A stretch of DNA of 64,000 bases from Crambe crambe (GCA_963924555.1 OZ004583.1:3133501-3197500), one strand, 5' to 3'; positions 1 to 19,255 are shown, counted from the first letter of the stretch. Numbers and translations are program-made. Notes: generated by a model not told the origin, from the letters alone.

Positions 1-5946
<5,946 letters not shown>

Positions 5947-6251
5947 CTTGAATAGTTGCTGATGAAGATATTGCCTATTCCAACTTATAGCTAGCTAGCT
6001 AAACAATTTATTATTGAGCAATCATGTAGTATATAAGGTATGGTGGAGGCGTAGTTGTAGATATAGTAGTATATGTAGTATTGTTTTACTATTAGTCACA
6101 TCATAGGAATAATCATATTTAAGATGGCATGATCTGTCACAATAAATTCATCGGAACTCAAAAATTTATAATAATTATTACATACATGTACATGTAACTA
6201 GCTAACATGATATATATGAAGAAGAAGAAGAAAAGGCTGTCTGTTTTATTT

Positions 6252-6693
6252 TAACTGTAAATCGGTGTAAGTTTCTTTCCCAAGGAAAGTGGAGAGCCTA
6301 TAACCATGGCTTCTTTTGACTGTGTCGTCTTTCTTTAATATCACGTAATCTGGTTGTGTGAGATTAGCTTGTACGTAGCTACATTAAACTTTTACAGACC
6401 TTAACTTATAAGGATTTTCCCTAAGGTATACTTTCACAAGAATATAAGTACTTAGAAGTATAGGCTTGAGCCTAATATGCTACAATAATTTCATAATAGC
6501 TATGTACTCCTTAGCAAATGGGTAAAAATTCAGGATGAAATTGATGAACACTCATTGACAATTTGATAGCAATCTTGGCAGCACATCAGCAACCAGGATT
6601 ACTGAAAGAATGGAAGGTGACTATCTTCATAGTCACCTACTATTGATTTGATGTACAGCTAAGGAGCATGAAGTAAATCAGAATCCGAAACAT
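6252..6693 (-). pseudogene. Collapsed RTK relic between RTK-A and RTK-B
   Basis: Within about 440 bases lie three degraded pieces of one RTK gene in the right order. Position 6252-6376 matches the last kinase exon (the stretch ending LYNDLQ in the paralogues). Position 6586-6648 matches the start of the MNNL exon, with GDYE and then a frame-broken VTFHSFSNPG-like run. Position 6656-6693 reads MFRILIYFMLL, a signal-peptide exon like those of RTK-A and RTK-B. The ectodomain, membrane and most kinase exons are gone, so this is an internally deleted dead copy. The rest of 5947-7151 shows no coding sequence. Confidence 0.72.
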
Positions 6694-7151
6694 CTTGATC
6701 ATGCAGATGAATTGCCACTTAGCACATTCATTGCATAGAGAGTAGCTACACAATAGTTAGTTATGATGTAGTTATGGCTTTATTCAGTGAAGAAATGTAT
6801 GTAGCAATCATGAGTATTTCAAGCCATATTAGCTTAATTAGGCTACAAGTGCCACATATTTGGATTATTAGATAGCTAGCCTTGCAGTAGCTATAACATG
6901 ATCAACATGTACTATCCATTAATCTATGTTCTATTTTCGTTAATCATTGTTGTTGTGTTGTGAGCTGATCCATAAGTCAACATAATTAATGTAGCTAGAA
7001 ACACAGGTGGATGTATATTCTTAGCTGCAAAAAAGTTGTCAGATGACTATACGTAGCTAGTTAGCTAGCTATAGCTAACAAGTTAAAATGAAAGAAGAAA
7101 CACTTATTGCATAATAGGAAATATTGCTAGCACAATCATGCATGATTACAG

Positions 7152-8204
7152 CTATTTCACGTATTTCATCTGCAAATCATTGTAGAGTTTACTTCCAAAG
7201 GAAAGTGGAGATCCAATGATCATTGCCTCTTCACTAACTGCATCGTTTTTCTGCAGTATAATGTAATCAGGTACACTGAGATTTGCAGCAAGACATGAAA
7301 ATGATGGCCTTTCGCTGGGTTCAGGGTTCCTGAAGAATATATAATTTAATTATACGATGATTTCCTGAAATAAAATAATGCATGTAGCTAGTACATAAAA
7401 AATAGAAAACTGTTTACATGCTTGCCTTTTTACCAGACCTTATTCCGCCCCCACCCCCAAATGGTAAAAGATTTCAAATATGTATGTGTGTGCTTGCAGC
7501 CTCTGCATGCACACTCCCTAGCTTCTCTAGATCTTGGCTACAACTAGGGGAGATTGGTAGCTACATATTATGATCTTGGAATCTAACTTTTTTTACATTC
7601 TAACCACATGGGATCGAATTAAGTGAATTTCGAGAAAGTATTCCATGAAACCCCACTGTTTCATGATAGCTTATATCCTACGTATGTTTTGATGATAAAC
7701 TTACCAACACTTTATCATCATCTTATAAATATATTGTGGACATCCTGGAGGTGGAGGCATTCTATATCCACAGTTTAATTTGCTTATGACCTACACATGT
7801 GCCAAATTTATAGCATAAAGAATGAAATTGTTATTGCATTCAAAAACTTCTTTGTGGAACCACAACTATATGTATATGGCATGCTTTTATTCTACACTCA
7901 GTGACTCAACAATAGCTTGATAATAATAATACTATTAAGTAATACCTCATTGATATCAAGGTAATAGTAAGGCTCTTTGCCCAGACTCCATATCTCATAG
8001 AGGACAATTCCAAAACTCCACACATCACTGGCTGAGGTATAGTTGCGATAGTTGAGGGCCTCCAGAGCTGTCCACTTGACTGGAATCTTCAATCCTCGCG
8101 AATGATAGTGATCTTCACTCTGGAGTTCCCTTGATAGACCAAAATCTGCAATCTGAACACAAAGAAGAAACACATTCTACCGTAAGTACATAGCTGCCAT
8201 AAGG

Positions 8205-8263
<59 letters not shown>

Positions 8264-9699
8264 CATGCCAGACAGAGGAGGAGAGGTGGGGGGACCCAGC
8301 CTAACCAATCATTATCACTGTAATACTAAATCTCCACCCCCCCTCCCCCCAAGGCACAGCTCTATGAAATTTGAGAAATAGAAATATTATTTATGAGTAC
8401 ATTGCTGATTTTTAATCATATATATCAAAGCATTTATAACTGGAGAAAAACTTTTGCAATACATAAAAAACAAAACAAAAAAAAAACCACCTAAATAATA
8501 ACAACCTTTCCACCACTGGTTACACTATTATTTTAGCCTGAGAGTGTATGCAACTATGCATGTGTCACTCACATTTATTCCCTTATATGTACGCACATAA
8601 AAGCTATTATGACAGAAAGTACTATGACATACTCTACCACAGTATACATACTGTTTATACCACACACACAATCACAATACAGTCACATATTCATCCCTGA
8701 CCTTACAAACTTCAGTGTTTGTCATCAGCACATTTCTAGCAGCCAAGTCCCTGTGAACAAACTTCTTATTGCTCAAGTAGCTCATCCCATTGGCTATGTG
8801 TCTTGAGTAACTCAGTAGACGAGAAGTAAATTTTATTGATTCACATTGGCCTGTGCTACTGTGATCATTATAAAGACATCATTATCTTCATAAATTTTTT
8901 AACAGTCACTAATACCATTTACTTGCAATTGAGATTTCGGAGGAAGTTGCGTAGATCACCTTGGTGTAGATATTCCAGCACAATTTTGATCTGATTATTA
9001 TTTTTGAGTGTGTGTATCAGTATGATAATGTAAAGGTCCCAGACTCAGAGCTAAAGTGCCCAAAATGAGTCTAATGTAATTTACGTAATTCTATAATGTG
9101 TGCATAATTTTTGTACATTAGGTCATTATTAATTTTGTTGATCATTAGTTTCTCATCAGACAGACTGATGCAGGCGGGTGGCAGTAGCTATGGTCTTTAT
9201 TTAGTGATTTTCTTGGAAAAACCACAGGAGTGATACAGTGATGCGGTATAGAAATTCAATTGTAATGGACAAATCCTGTAGGTAAAGTAAACTGATCTGG
9301 GCGGGGGAACGAATAGTGGCCTTTTGAAATAATGCACCAGACTCACCCCTCTTCGAATACGGATGATGCCATACATGTGTATAATGTTGGCATGGCTGAA
9401 CTGTCCCATGATGGCAGCTTCCTGGAGAAACTTGCAATTCTCTTCTTCATTGTTCACATCCTTTATCGACTTCACTGCCACTTCTTTTTCCACAGGTTGT
9501 TTCGACTTGTCCCCAGTAGTGCGATGCCACACCCCTCTGTGAACCATGCCAAATGCACCACTGCCAAGAACCTCAAGCAACCTAAGATTAATGATTTAAC
9601 ATTACAATCAGCATCTCTATGAGACATGTAGTTATGTATTGTCCCATGGGTACATAGATGAACCTTTAGCAATTACCCAAGCAATCTATGTAGCTACCC

Positions 9700-9793
<94 letters not shown>

Positions 9794-11449
9794 CTCTCTC
9801 TTTCTGATTATATCACACTGCACTACGTAAAATACTAAGGAAATGCAAAGCATTGTGGGGCGAGTGAGCATGCTCAGTTTACCCAAGGTCATCACAGAAA
9901 TAAACTATAATGTTAGGATGTACGATATATTTTTATACATCTGCATAATGATAATTATGAGGGTAAAAGGTCATCATCACTAGTGTGGGGTTTACTTAAA
10001 TTGCTTGCCCCAATTATTAGCATATCGATAATTTCACTCACTGCACACTGTCATTATCAATCAAAGTGATTCCGAGCTTCATTAGTAGGTTGTTGACTTC
10101 CACTTCCTTATTCCCTGGCTGCACATAGTAGTTGTCCAACTCATACATATTAGAGTCATCTAACTCATACACATTAGTGGTCCCATTTGAGCTACCTTGC
10201 ATTGCATTTCGGGAAAGAGAGGCCCTTGGAGAATCTGCAGCTCCTAGAAAATTGCTTTGAGATTGGTAGGTAATATTACTTGTCAAGTTGAATGTCTCGA
10301 GAGAGGTTCTTGGGGAAGCTATAGTTGATTCAGCATCACTTTGAGATCGGTAGGCAGCATTTCTTGTCAGTGTCTCATGGCATCCTAAATTGGGTCTTAT
10401 GGGTATATTTTTGGCACCCTTTTTGCTCTTAAACTTCACTGCTAGGATAATCATACTAACCACAATTATAATAACAAGAGAACCAATAATCACTGTAGCT
10501 ACTATGATGGCAACACGACCATCTGAGTTTGGTTGTTCACTCTCAGTACTACTTGTCATGAAGACTTTTGTTGTGCAATTTGAATTGTTGGGGCACAATT
10601 GATCACAATTAGGGCCAGAGAAGTCCTCAGTACACGAGAGTCTGAAGTTCAGATCTAGTGTAGCAAATCCGAATATCCCAGGATATGTTGTTCTCTCTGT
10701 TGCTTCACCAACTGGGGTGGTCACATCAATCGCAAATCTGTCTACCAGCTCATCATTGTTTTGAAGAAAGTCATGATCAATGAGCTCTATGTAAAGTTGA
10801 ACTCCACTTGGAGGCTGTGAAGAAACAACAAATCAATATAAAGTGCTGGCTATCATCATTATTCTATACTTAAAAGCTCTTTACTCCTGAGATATTAAGG
10901 AACACTTACATGTACCTAATGTGTAAATATAGCCTAACAGTACAGAAAGCAAGAAAGACTAAAGCAATACTAATTTTTTAAATGTAATAGAGACACTCAA
11001 CCTATTCAGTATCAAATCCCCATCATCTCACCACATTTGATGAAGTGAAGGAACTTACCCACAAAAGTCCAGTAAATGATAGCATAATTGGATCATTACT
11101 GCTACCATTATTGGTCTGGGGCACTGTGTTAGTTGCAAAACAGTTGCCTTGATTTACTTCACGTAGATTGCTGACTTGTGTTCCAAGTAGCCTCTGGCAG
11201 ATTGAGAAGAAATAGTCACACATTGGTGACTCACTACACTGGAGTTCACAGCAGTCTTCACATCTAAAATCAGCACATTTTCTCTCTGGATTATCATAAG
11301 AGTGTATTTTGACTTGCAACTCATAATCACCTAGAGCCATCATCTATACAGATGTATAGTTCATCATGATATTATAGCTGGCTGTTGCTGGCTATTGAAC
11401 TTACCAGATATGATGTGAGGAGCAATGAGTGGGAGAGAATGCTACACAT
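7152..11449 (-). CDS. RTK-B: receptor tyrosine kinase with one MNNL-DSL module
   Basis: Exons: 11449-11405, 11343-11059, 10814-10042, 9581-9347, 8990-8923, 8855-8702, 8152-7946, 7790-7705, 7329-7152. They sum to 2031 bases, 676 residues and a stop. The order is signal peptide ([15 protein letters not shown]), MNNL first half ([11 protein letters not shown]), MNNL second half starting [13 protein letters not shown], truncated DSL ([10 protein letters not shown]), one membrane helix, juxtamembrane region and kinase. Kinase motifs are [29 protein letters not shown] and [10 protein letters not shown]; the C terminus reads [11 protein letters not shown]. Kinase exons, introns and the last exon are almost identical to RTK-A at an offset of about 7.17 kb, so this is a recent tandem duplicate. 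It lacks the two central module exons of RTK-A. Confidence 0.9.
8206..8260. repeat. (AC)n microsatellite
   Basis: A 55-base AC dinucleotide run in the RTK-B intron upstream of the DFG exon. Confidence 0.95.
9713..9805. repeat. (CT)n microsatellite
   Basis: About 75 bases of pure CT followed by a degenerate tail, in the RTK-B intron between the transmembrane exon and the glycine-loop exon. Confidence 0.95.
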
Positions 11450-12227
11450 CTTGAAGTGATACTGAACTGTTGTGCAGATACTGTAGCTAATTAAACTGAC
11501 TGCATAAGCTGACTGTGTACGTAGCTGCATACGTACATGTATAGCTAATTATGCATGATAGATTATATTATAGTAATGTGGCTCTACATATATGGTGAAA
11601 AATGCATTGTACTCTGACTATATAAGCTGACTGTGTAGCTAGCTGTATGTAGCTAATTACGATCATGATCTTCATATGGAAGCATGGAGGAAGATTTTGT
11701 GAGTGCATGATGACTCCAATAATTAAGCTATGGATTGCGTGCCATAAAGTATAACATAGTGGAAGTTGACTTCTTCTATCATACAGTATACGTAGCTAGT
11801 TCAAACTTATAGAACCCACTGTACATCCATGTATTGTGTGTGCAGGTATGTGGCTAGCTAGGTATACTAGCCAAAAAAAAGGAGGGGAACAACTACACAT
11901 CTCATAGCTATAGCTAGCTTAATGATACCAGTAGGTACAGAATTCAAATACATGCATGTGGTGGATAGCCCACATTTGTAGCTACGTATGGTAATGTGGA
12001 ATTCGTATAACTAACCATCATTACTATAATTAACTGTGGCATCACCAATAAAGGAAAATGTGAGTGGACCAAACAATTGGTAGCTAATTCTCTTGATAAA
12101 AATAATTAACCCATTATAGTTGTAGCTAGCTACGATGCACACTATGACACAATGTACGTATAATAGCTATAATAAAAAATAATAATAATGATAGAGTCTC
12201 ATTGATCGGTATCAAGTAGCTTAACCA
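11450..12227. other. Intergenic spacer, nothing recognised
   Basis: AT-rich spacer between the 5' end of RTK-B and the 3' end of RTK-C, rich in TAGCTA words. It should hold the RTK-B promoter, but no core promoter element stands out. Confidence 0.5.
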
Positions 12228-15200
12228 CTATATTCCATCATATCTTAATTGCAAATCATTGTACAGCTCGCTTCCCAAGGAAAGTGGAGAGCCAATAATC
12301 ATGGTTTCCTTGCTGGCTGTATGATCCTTCTGTATTATCTTGAAGCCAGGTTGGTTGAGTTCAGCAGCAAGGGATGAAAATAGTGGTCGTTCATCTGGCT
12401 CTGGGTTCCTGAAAGTAGAATTATAACGATGTGCACATTGTAGCTATGTAGGTGTGTAAAAACAAGTGGATAATGTACATGTTTGTTTCTCACTATACGT
12501 AGTAGCTACATAACTAGTACTATAATTAACTTTTGTTTCAAGTTCTCCATCTCATAATTCTTGCAGCTAGCTAGACCTAGCTATACATACATACCAGCAA
12601 TTGATCATGATTTCGTAAATGGCTCGCGGACATCCAGGAGGTGGGGCCATTCTATATCCACTGTTTAACTTTCTTGCAATCTAAGGATTAACAGAGCATA
12701 GCTGTAGCTATAGAAGTAATAGGATATATGTGTTGTGCGTGCATACATGCCATGCATGCGTGCATGGGTGCAAGCTGCATGCATGTGTGCATGTGTGCAT
12801 GCATGAATGTGCTGTGTACATGCATGTGCACATCATGTGCATGCAGGGTTCTATCTTCTTGGCCTCCCAAACAACAACAACAATAACAACAATAAAACAA
12901 AAATTTTTCCCCCCAAAACAGAAATTTCAGATAGAAACCTGGCATGAATAGTGTGAAACTTAGTGAAGTGAATTAGCTAGCTAACATTATTATGTAGCTA
13001 CATCATGAATAAAATGTATAGCCAGTTTGAAATTATTATTTTGACTATAGCTATACCTCATTGATGTCAAGGTCATGATAAGGATCTTTGCCCAGACTCC
13101 ATATCTCATAGAGGACAACTCCAAAGCTCCATGCATCACTTGCTGAAGTATACTTGCAATGGTTGGTGAGGACTTCCAGAGCTGTCCACTTGACTGGAAT
13201 CTTTAGTCCTTGTGAACAATGGTGACCTTCATTTTGAAGTTCCCTTGATAGACTGAAATCTGCTATCTGTACGTATTATACATACATGTATATGTTTGTA
13301 TGTACATATGTATGTATGCATGCAGGCATTCATAAAAGAAATCAGCTACCCAATATTATAGTATGTAGAGGTGCCAGTGTGTATGCAATTATCATAGGTA
13401 TAGCTATTTCCTGACCTTACAAAGCTCATCTTTTGTTATGAACACATTTTTAGCAGCCAAGTCCCTATGAACAAACTTCTTTTCATTCAAGTAGCTCATT
13501 CCATTAGCTATGTGCCTTGAATAACTCAGCAGGCGGGCAGCTATTTCTATAGGACTAAAGATTATTATGCACATTATTATTCTGGAGGGAAAAAAATGTT
13601 TCTTCTTGTTTGCTCTAGTGCATGTATTGATTGGATGAGAGAATGGAAATCAGAGTTCCACTATTCAAGGCTACAAATATGTGTGTATTGAAAATTGCTT
13701 CACCCAAATCCAAAATGTGCCTTAATTAGACAAATAAAGGGTTAAATAACAGTTTAATTAGCCATGTATTACTTGTTATCAAGACTGTTGAGATATTTCT
13801 GCAAGTTTCCTTGGTCTATATACTCCAGTACAAGTTTGACCTTCTGACAGATTGCGTTATTAATAATAATTAAGTCAGATTATAGCTAGCTGAAATTACA
13901 TGTACCTCATACGGAGTATGTATGATGCCATATAACTTTATGATGTTAGCATGACAGAACTGTCCTATGATGGCAGCTTCTTGTAAAATCTTGAGACTCC
14001 CTTCTTCATCGTCCACAGTTGACTCAACCATCACTTCTGTCTCTTTCATGTGGTTGGAATGCCACACTCCTCTGAATGCACCAGTACCAAGAACACCAAT
14101 CAACCTATTTTAAAATCCATGGTTACAGCTAGATCTCTCTAGTGGTCCAGTAAACTATAATTTATTAACCTCTCTAGGCTGCAGAACAAGTGATTAAGTA
14201 ATCCTACTGGGCCAAATATCTAACCATGGTAGCTACAATAAATCTAACTCACTGCACATCGTCTTTATCAATGGAAGTGATCTTTATTTTCTTGATAAAT
14301 CTTCTAACTTCTTGTTCTTCATTTCCTGGGTGCACAAAATAGTCTAAAGACTCATTTGGGCATAAAACATTCGCCTTTGAATATCCTGGCACCATTTCAT
14401 ATTCATTGTTATTATGCAAGGAGGAAGCTTCCACATTTCGCTGAGAACGATAGACAGCATTTGTTGTCATTTCGAAACTCTGTAAGTAACCTATATTTGG
14501 ACTTGTCTGAATGTCATCTACATTTGTCAGTTTATTACTTCTTTTCTTCTTCTTGGACTTTATCTTGCAATATGCCCCAAGGAATGTCAATACAATAATC
14601 AGGATGATAAAAACTATGATCACTGAAGTAGAGATAATAATTGTCAAATGCTTGTTCGTGTCTTTAGTGTCAGCTGGTGATGATGTATGATTGTCCAGAG
14701 GAGATCTATCACAGTTGGGACCAGTAAAAGTAGATTTACATCTAATTTCAAATGATAAGTCGATTTCAGCTAGTCCAAAGATCCCCATGTAGTCTCCTCT
14801 CTGAGGCTCTATTCCTGCAGGCACTGAGACATTGATGACAAATCGATCTATCAAGTCTTCACCATTGGTATCATCATCAATGATTTCTAAATAATTATAA
14901 TTGAACTCCCATGTCTGGCTGCAGAGATTGAAATAATAAGTATTGTGTCAAGATACGTAGATAGCTATACTGAATTTACCCATTGAGTTCCAGTGAAGAC
15001 AATAGGATTAGAAATGCCGAACACTGTGTCTGAGAAGAAAGATATGGTGCCACCTTCGTACACAAAAGTGCTTAATGAAGAGCAATTTCCTTTATTCTCG
15101 TTACGTTCATAACTAAATGGAGTTCCTGCTGGTCTCTGGCACATGGAGAAGTAGTAGTCACAGCGGAAGCACTGTTGATCACAGCAGTTTCCACCACATG

Positions 15201-17121
15201 ATTGATCAGCGCAGAGGCTCCCGGGATTAGTGAAAGAGTTGATCATGACTAGCATCTCATAGGCATCAAGTTGTGTTGCACAAAACTGTCCAGTATATCC
15301 AGGGTTACATATGCAAGTGTAAGATGCTAATCTATTATCACATATGCCATTGTTACAGTCCACTTCCTCACACTCATCTATATCGATAGTGCAGTTGGAA
15401 CCAGTGTATCCAGGCTGACACTCACAGGAGAAGTTGAAGTGACCATCCATACATCTCTGGTTCAGTTCACACTCCATCCCCACACAGTCGTCTATACTAG
15501 TAGCACAGAACTCTCCTGTGAACCCAGGCTCACAGGTACAGTTATCAAGACAGATGATATCACAATTGGGACCATAGAAATTTTCCATACATTTTAGTCC
15601 AAAACTCACATCAATTTCAGCCAATCCGAATATCCCTTGATAAGTTATCGAGCTTGTATTAGTGCCAACTGGTATGGACACATTGATAGCAAATCTATCT
15701 ATCAACTCATCCGGATCAACACTTGGATCATCATCATTCAGTTCAAAAAACATTTGAATTCCTGTATCAGGCTGAAAGAAGAAAGTAGTTAGTGTATGAT
15801 TATTAGCCTTCTAGCACTATAAAAACGGAGTGATTGGTATCATTAGCTATTATGGTGTTTTAGCTACACCATTATTATTCCTGAGTTTTGTAACTTGTGA
15901 ACTTTACATGCCTTGTTTTAATATACCGTATACATTGTGTGACAAGACCCCTTTTCTCAAGTGTTAGCAAACTCGTTACTTACCCATTGGAGTCCAGTGA
16001 TAGTGATAGGGTTAGGAATACCAAAAACTGTGTCCGTGAAAACAGCACTGTCGTTATGTTCATACGATAGTGTGTTCCATATAGAGCAGTTTCCTTCACC
16101 AATCAAGCGTTGAAGACTAACTGGACTTTCAATTGGTCTTTGGCAGTAAGAAAAGTAGTAATCACAAATATCGGGGCAGCTTCCTTCACAGCAAGCTCTA
16201 TCACATGATTGGTCTGCACATAAGCCATTGGGATTTCTAAAAGAGTGGATGGTGACTTGCAGCTCATAACCATTAAGTTGTGCTTCACAGAACTCTCCAG
16301 TATAACCAGAATTGCATGTACAAGAGAAAGATGCTATTTCATTCACACAGGTGCCATAGTTACAGTCCACTCCCTCACATTCATCTATATCGATAGTGCA
16401 GTTGGGACCAGTATAGCCAGGGTGACACTTGCAGGAGAAGTTTAGGTGACCATCCACACATCTCTGGTTCAGTCCACACTCCACCCCCATACAGTCGTCT
16501 ATACTAGTAGCACAGAACTCTCCTGTGAACCCAGGCTCACAGGTGCAGTTATCAAGACATAGCATGCTACAGTTAGGACCATAGAAATTCTCTGTGCACA
16601 TGATGCTGAAACTCACATCAATTTCGGCTAACCCAAATACTCCTTTATAAGTTGATCTTTTTATCATAGATCCAACTGGAGTCAGGAGATCGATAGCAAA
16701 CCTATCTATGAAGTCATCATTTCCAATATCATCATCAATCAATTCCATATGTATCTGGACTCCCATATGCTATGAAAGGTATGTGTAAGGAGATTAGGAG
16801 AAGTACTAGCTATATAAAAGGCCATAATAGGTCCTTAAACTATATATAGCTAGGTACATGTGTGGGTATTTCAATAACACCATTTTGTAATCAAGTACTG
16901 TTACATGTACTTGCTGTTGAAGCAGCATGCACATAATTCAGTATAGTGATGATCTTGCTGTACAATTATAATTATACATACGTATGTAGCTATTGTTAAT
17001 GGCAAAAACTCATGCATGCATAGAGAAAGTGTTTATGCTGTGTGGGGGAGCAGTAGGTGTTGCAGTAGCATATGCAGGGTAACTATCAATTGCTTTGCAC
17101 ATACTTTACACAGTTCTATCT

Positions 17122-17153
<32 letters not shown>

Positions 17154-17790
17154 GGGAATATCACAGAAATCGCCCTAGATATAAGCAGTATCTATATGCA
17201 AAGTTTTTCATTATCTAATTTGAGAAGATTTCTTGCCCAGTGCCCCCCCCCCCCCTTTCTTCCTGCATCTAACAGTTCATAACACTAAAGTACGTACAAG
17301 CAATCATGTCTCACCCATCGAGTTCCATTGAGTACTATAGGATTAGTCGAATTAAACACAGTATTTGTAAAGTTGGCAGTCTCACGAAACTTCACAGTTT
17401 CAGTATTAAAAACGGAACACCTTCCCTGGAATTCCTCTGGCATGACACTGACTGGAGTTCCCAGCGGTCTCTGGCAGATAGACAAGAAGTAGTGGCATGA
17501 GTGAGGACAACCTCCAACACAACACGAGAAACACTCCGTGTCTGCACACACACCATCTCTGTTCATGAAGGAGTGGAAAGTGGCTTGCACTTCATAGTCT
17601 CCCAAGACAAGTACCTGCGCATGCAAGTGTAATGATAAACTCTCAGGCTGAGGCAAGACAATGCAGATAGCTGCAGCTATAGTTAGCTAATACATGAAAT
17701 GAGAAACCACAGGATTGATAATAGTCAGCTGCCATGCATTTATATACTCACCAGATGAGTTAGGAAGAATATCACACCAGTAATCATCAT
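12228..17790 (-). CDS. RTK-C: three-module MNNL-DSL-EGF receptor with a degenerate (pseudo)kinase domain
   Basis: Exons: 17790-17752, 17614-17315, 16769-15984, 15771-14980, 14914-14253, 14104-13906, 13843-13773, 13554-13416, 13266-13057, 12680-12595, 12408-12228; sum 3465 bases, 1154 residues. The ectodomain matches RTK-A: signal peptide MMITGVIFFLTHL, three MNNL modules, two full DSL modules with EGF runs (DIDEC calcium-binding type) and a membrane-proximal remnant CKSTFTGPNC. The kinase region is damaged but open: the P-loop reads GTGAFRGVW with four residues missing, the AVK lysine is replaced (MVES), DFG is DFS, and the activation loop has no tyrosine (EGHHCSQG). HRDLAAKN and LQEAA remain. 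The membrane exon keeps the frame only if an acceptor four bases downstream of the usual one is used. Best read as a pseudokinase receptor; a young pseudogene is the alternative. Confidence 0.82.
12733..12846. repeat. TGCATG-rich simple repeat
   Basis: Irregular runs of TGCATG and GTGCATG over about 110 bases in an RTK-C intron, between the DFG exon and the following exon. Confidence 0.8.
17122..17152. repeat. Poly-G run
   Basis: About 31 consecutive G in the first large RTK-C ectodomain intron; a shorter C run lies at 17244-17254. Homopolymers of this length are prone to assembly error. Confidence 0.9.
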
Positions 17791-18010
17791 GTTAACTGTG
17801 TGCTCGAATCTAGTTGAGAACTCTATCTTGTATGCTGATGTAGCAGCTAGTGGCATTGTGAATCTTTATATAGTAGTAGCTAGCTAGCTACGTAGTAACA
17901 GCTTTTCCTTTTTTGTTAGAGCATTGTCTGTCATAACAGTGACCACAATCAACTAATATGTGCATATTGTATGTAATCAAAGAGAGCGGTAGCTCTCTCT
18001 ATACGTAGGT

Positions 18011-18163
18011 AACTTCAGTCAAGTAGCTAACTCACAAACTACGAGCTAACTATTCCTACTTCAATCCCTTTATATGACATCTTGGCCTGTCATGGGAGTG
18101 AAGTAGGAATAGTTAGCTCATAGTTTGGTAAATTGGTGATGGGTAAGAGGTTACTTGACTGAA
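18011..18163. repeat. Foldback (inverted repeat) element
   Basis: Arms 18036-18068 and 18094-18126 are inverted copies of 33 bases with about two mismatches and a 25-base loop. Weaker outer arms (AGTCAAGTAGC against TTACTTGACT) extend the symmetry. It resembles a small MITE. Confidence 0.8.
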
Positions 18164-18524
18164 TCACTCTCTAGCTAGTTGCTGAACTTCAAGTTTTTGA
18201 ACTGCACACAGCCATCCCTGCTTTTCTTTCTTAAATATTTTTTTTCCTTTATGAAAACTGTGGAAGGATCCTTTTGTTAGTACCCAAATGATGTCACGAT
18301 ACATTTTAATCCTCAACATACTATCTAGTAGAATCAGAAAATGAATCTGAATTTAGTTGGAGATCCAGTACAAGAATGCATATGCATCAGGAAACAGCTA
18401 TACATACAAGATCAATCAAGAACAACGGAGAATAGGTAAGTAGGAATATCATCAGTAGTTCATCAGCTGATGCAGTATTAAAATGCTGTAGCATTTATTA
18501 TTTTATGTTAATGTTCTTGTGAGC

Positions 18525-18815
18525 TGTTACTAGTAAACCATTGCAAACTGTTACTGCATCCACGTACATTTCTCTATTTAATGCTACGTAGGGAGCTATT
18601 CATCATTCTATTTGGAGATCGAACTAAGGACCCAAGGGCATAGCAGTAGAATAGAATCATGTACATTCCTCTTTTCTTGTGCTAGTAGCTAAACCACTAC
18701 AAACTGTTACTGCATCCATATACACTTCTCTAGGGAACTGTTCACCATTGTATTTGGAAATTGGACTAAGGATCTGAGGGCATAGCAGTGGAATAGAATC
18801 ATGTAGCTATGTTCT
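18525..18815. repeat. Imperfect two-copy tandem repeat, about 140-base unit
   Basis: Two diverged copies share CAAACTGTTACTGCATCCA, GGGCATAGCAGT and GAATAGAATCATGTA in the same order. No function is apparent. Confidence 0.75.
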
Positions 18816-19249
18816 TCTTTTTATCAGTCACAGACATAGCTAAATGACAATATTACCTGTTACTTGGACATTAACAAGTCTGTGGTCGCCAATTCTACTC
18901 ACCCAATCTATGGTATCCATAACATTATAGTGTGCTAACCCCTGCAGATGTGAGCCCCACCCCTTTGGATAGCTCGAGTGTGCTGGTCTAAAAAAAAATT
19001 GTTTGCTTGCACAGGCCAAGTTGAAGTGAACTATAAATGTTGTAAATATGAGGTGCAGACATGCTCAATAACCTGAGCACTGCATGGACTTTCAGGACAC
19101 ACTTGAAATGCATGATATCAAATTTTTGTACAGATAACTCTGATAATTTTTAATTTGATACTGTAGATTAAGGACATGATAGAAATAACTTCATGACAAA
19201 GACATAACTTAAGTATATAGTACTGAAACAACTAGTCCCAAAGATGTGC

Positions 19250-19255
19250 TTTATT
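19250..19255 (-). terminator. Candidate polyadenylation signal of the fucosidase gene
   Basis: The minus strand reads AATAAA about 40 bases downstream of the fucosidase stop codon at 19296-19298, a normal position for a eukaryotic poly(A) signal. Confidence 0.55.

Noticed and set aside
12228..17790. Calling RTK-C a plain pseudogene
   Set aside because: Eleven exons are open, splice sites are canonical and the total is divisible by three with one acceptor change; the losses cluster at catalytic residues, which fits a pseudokinase better. It is not excluded.
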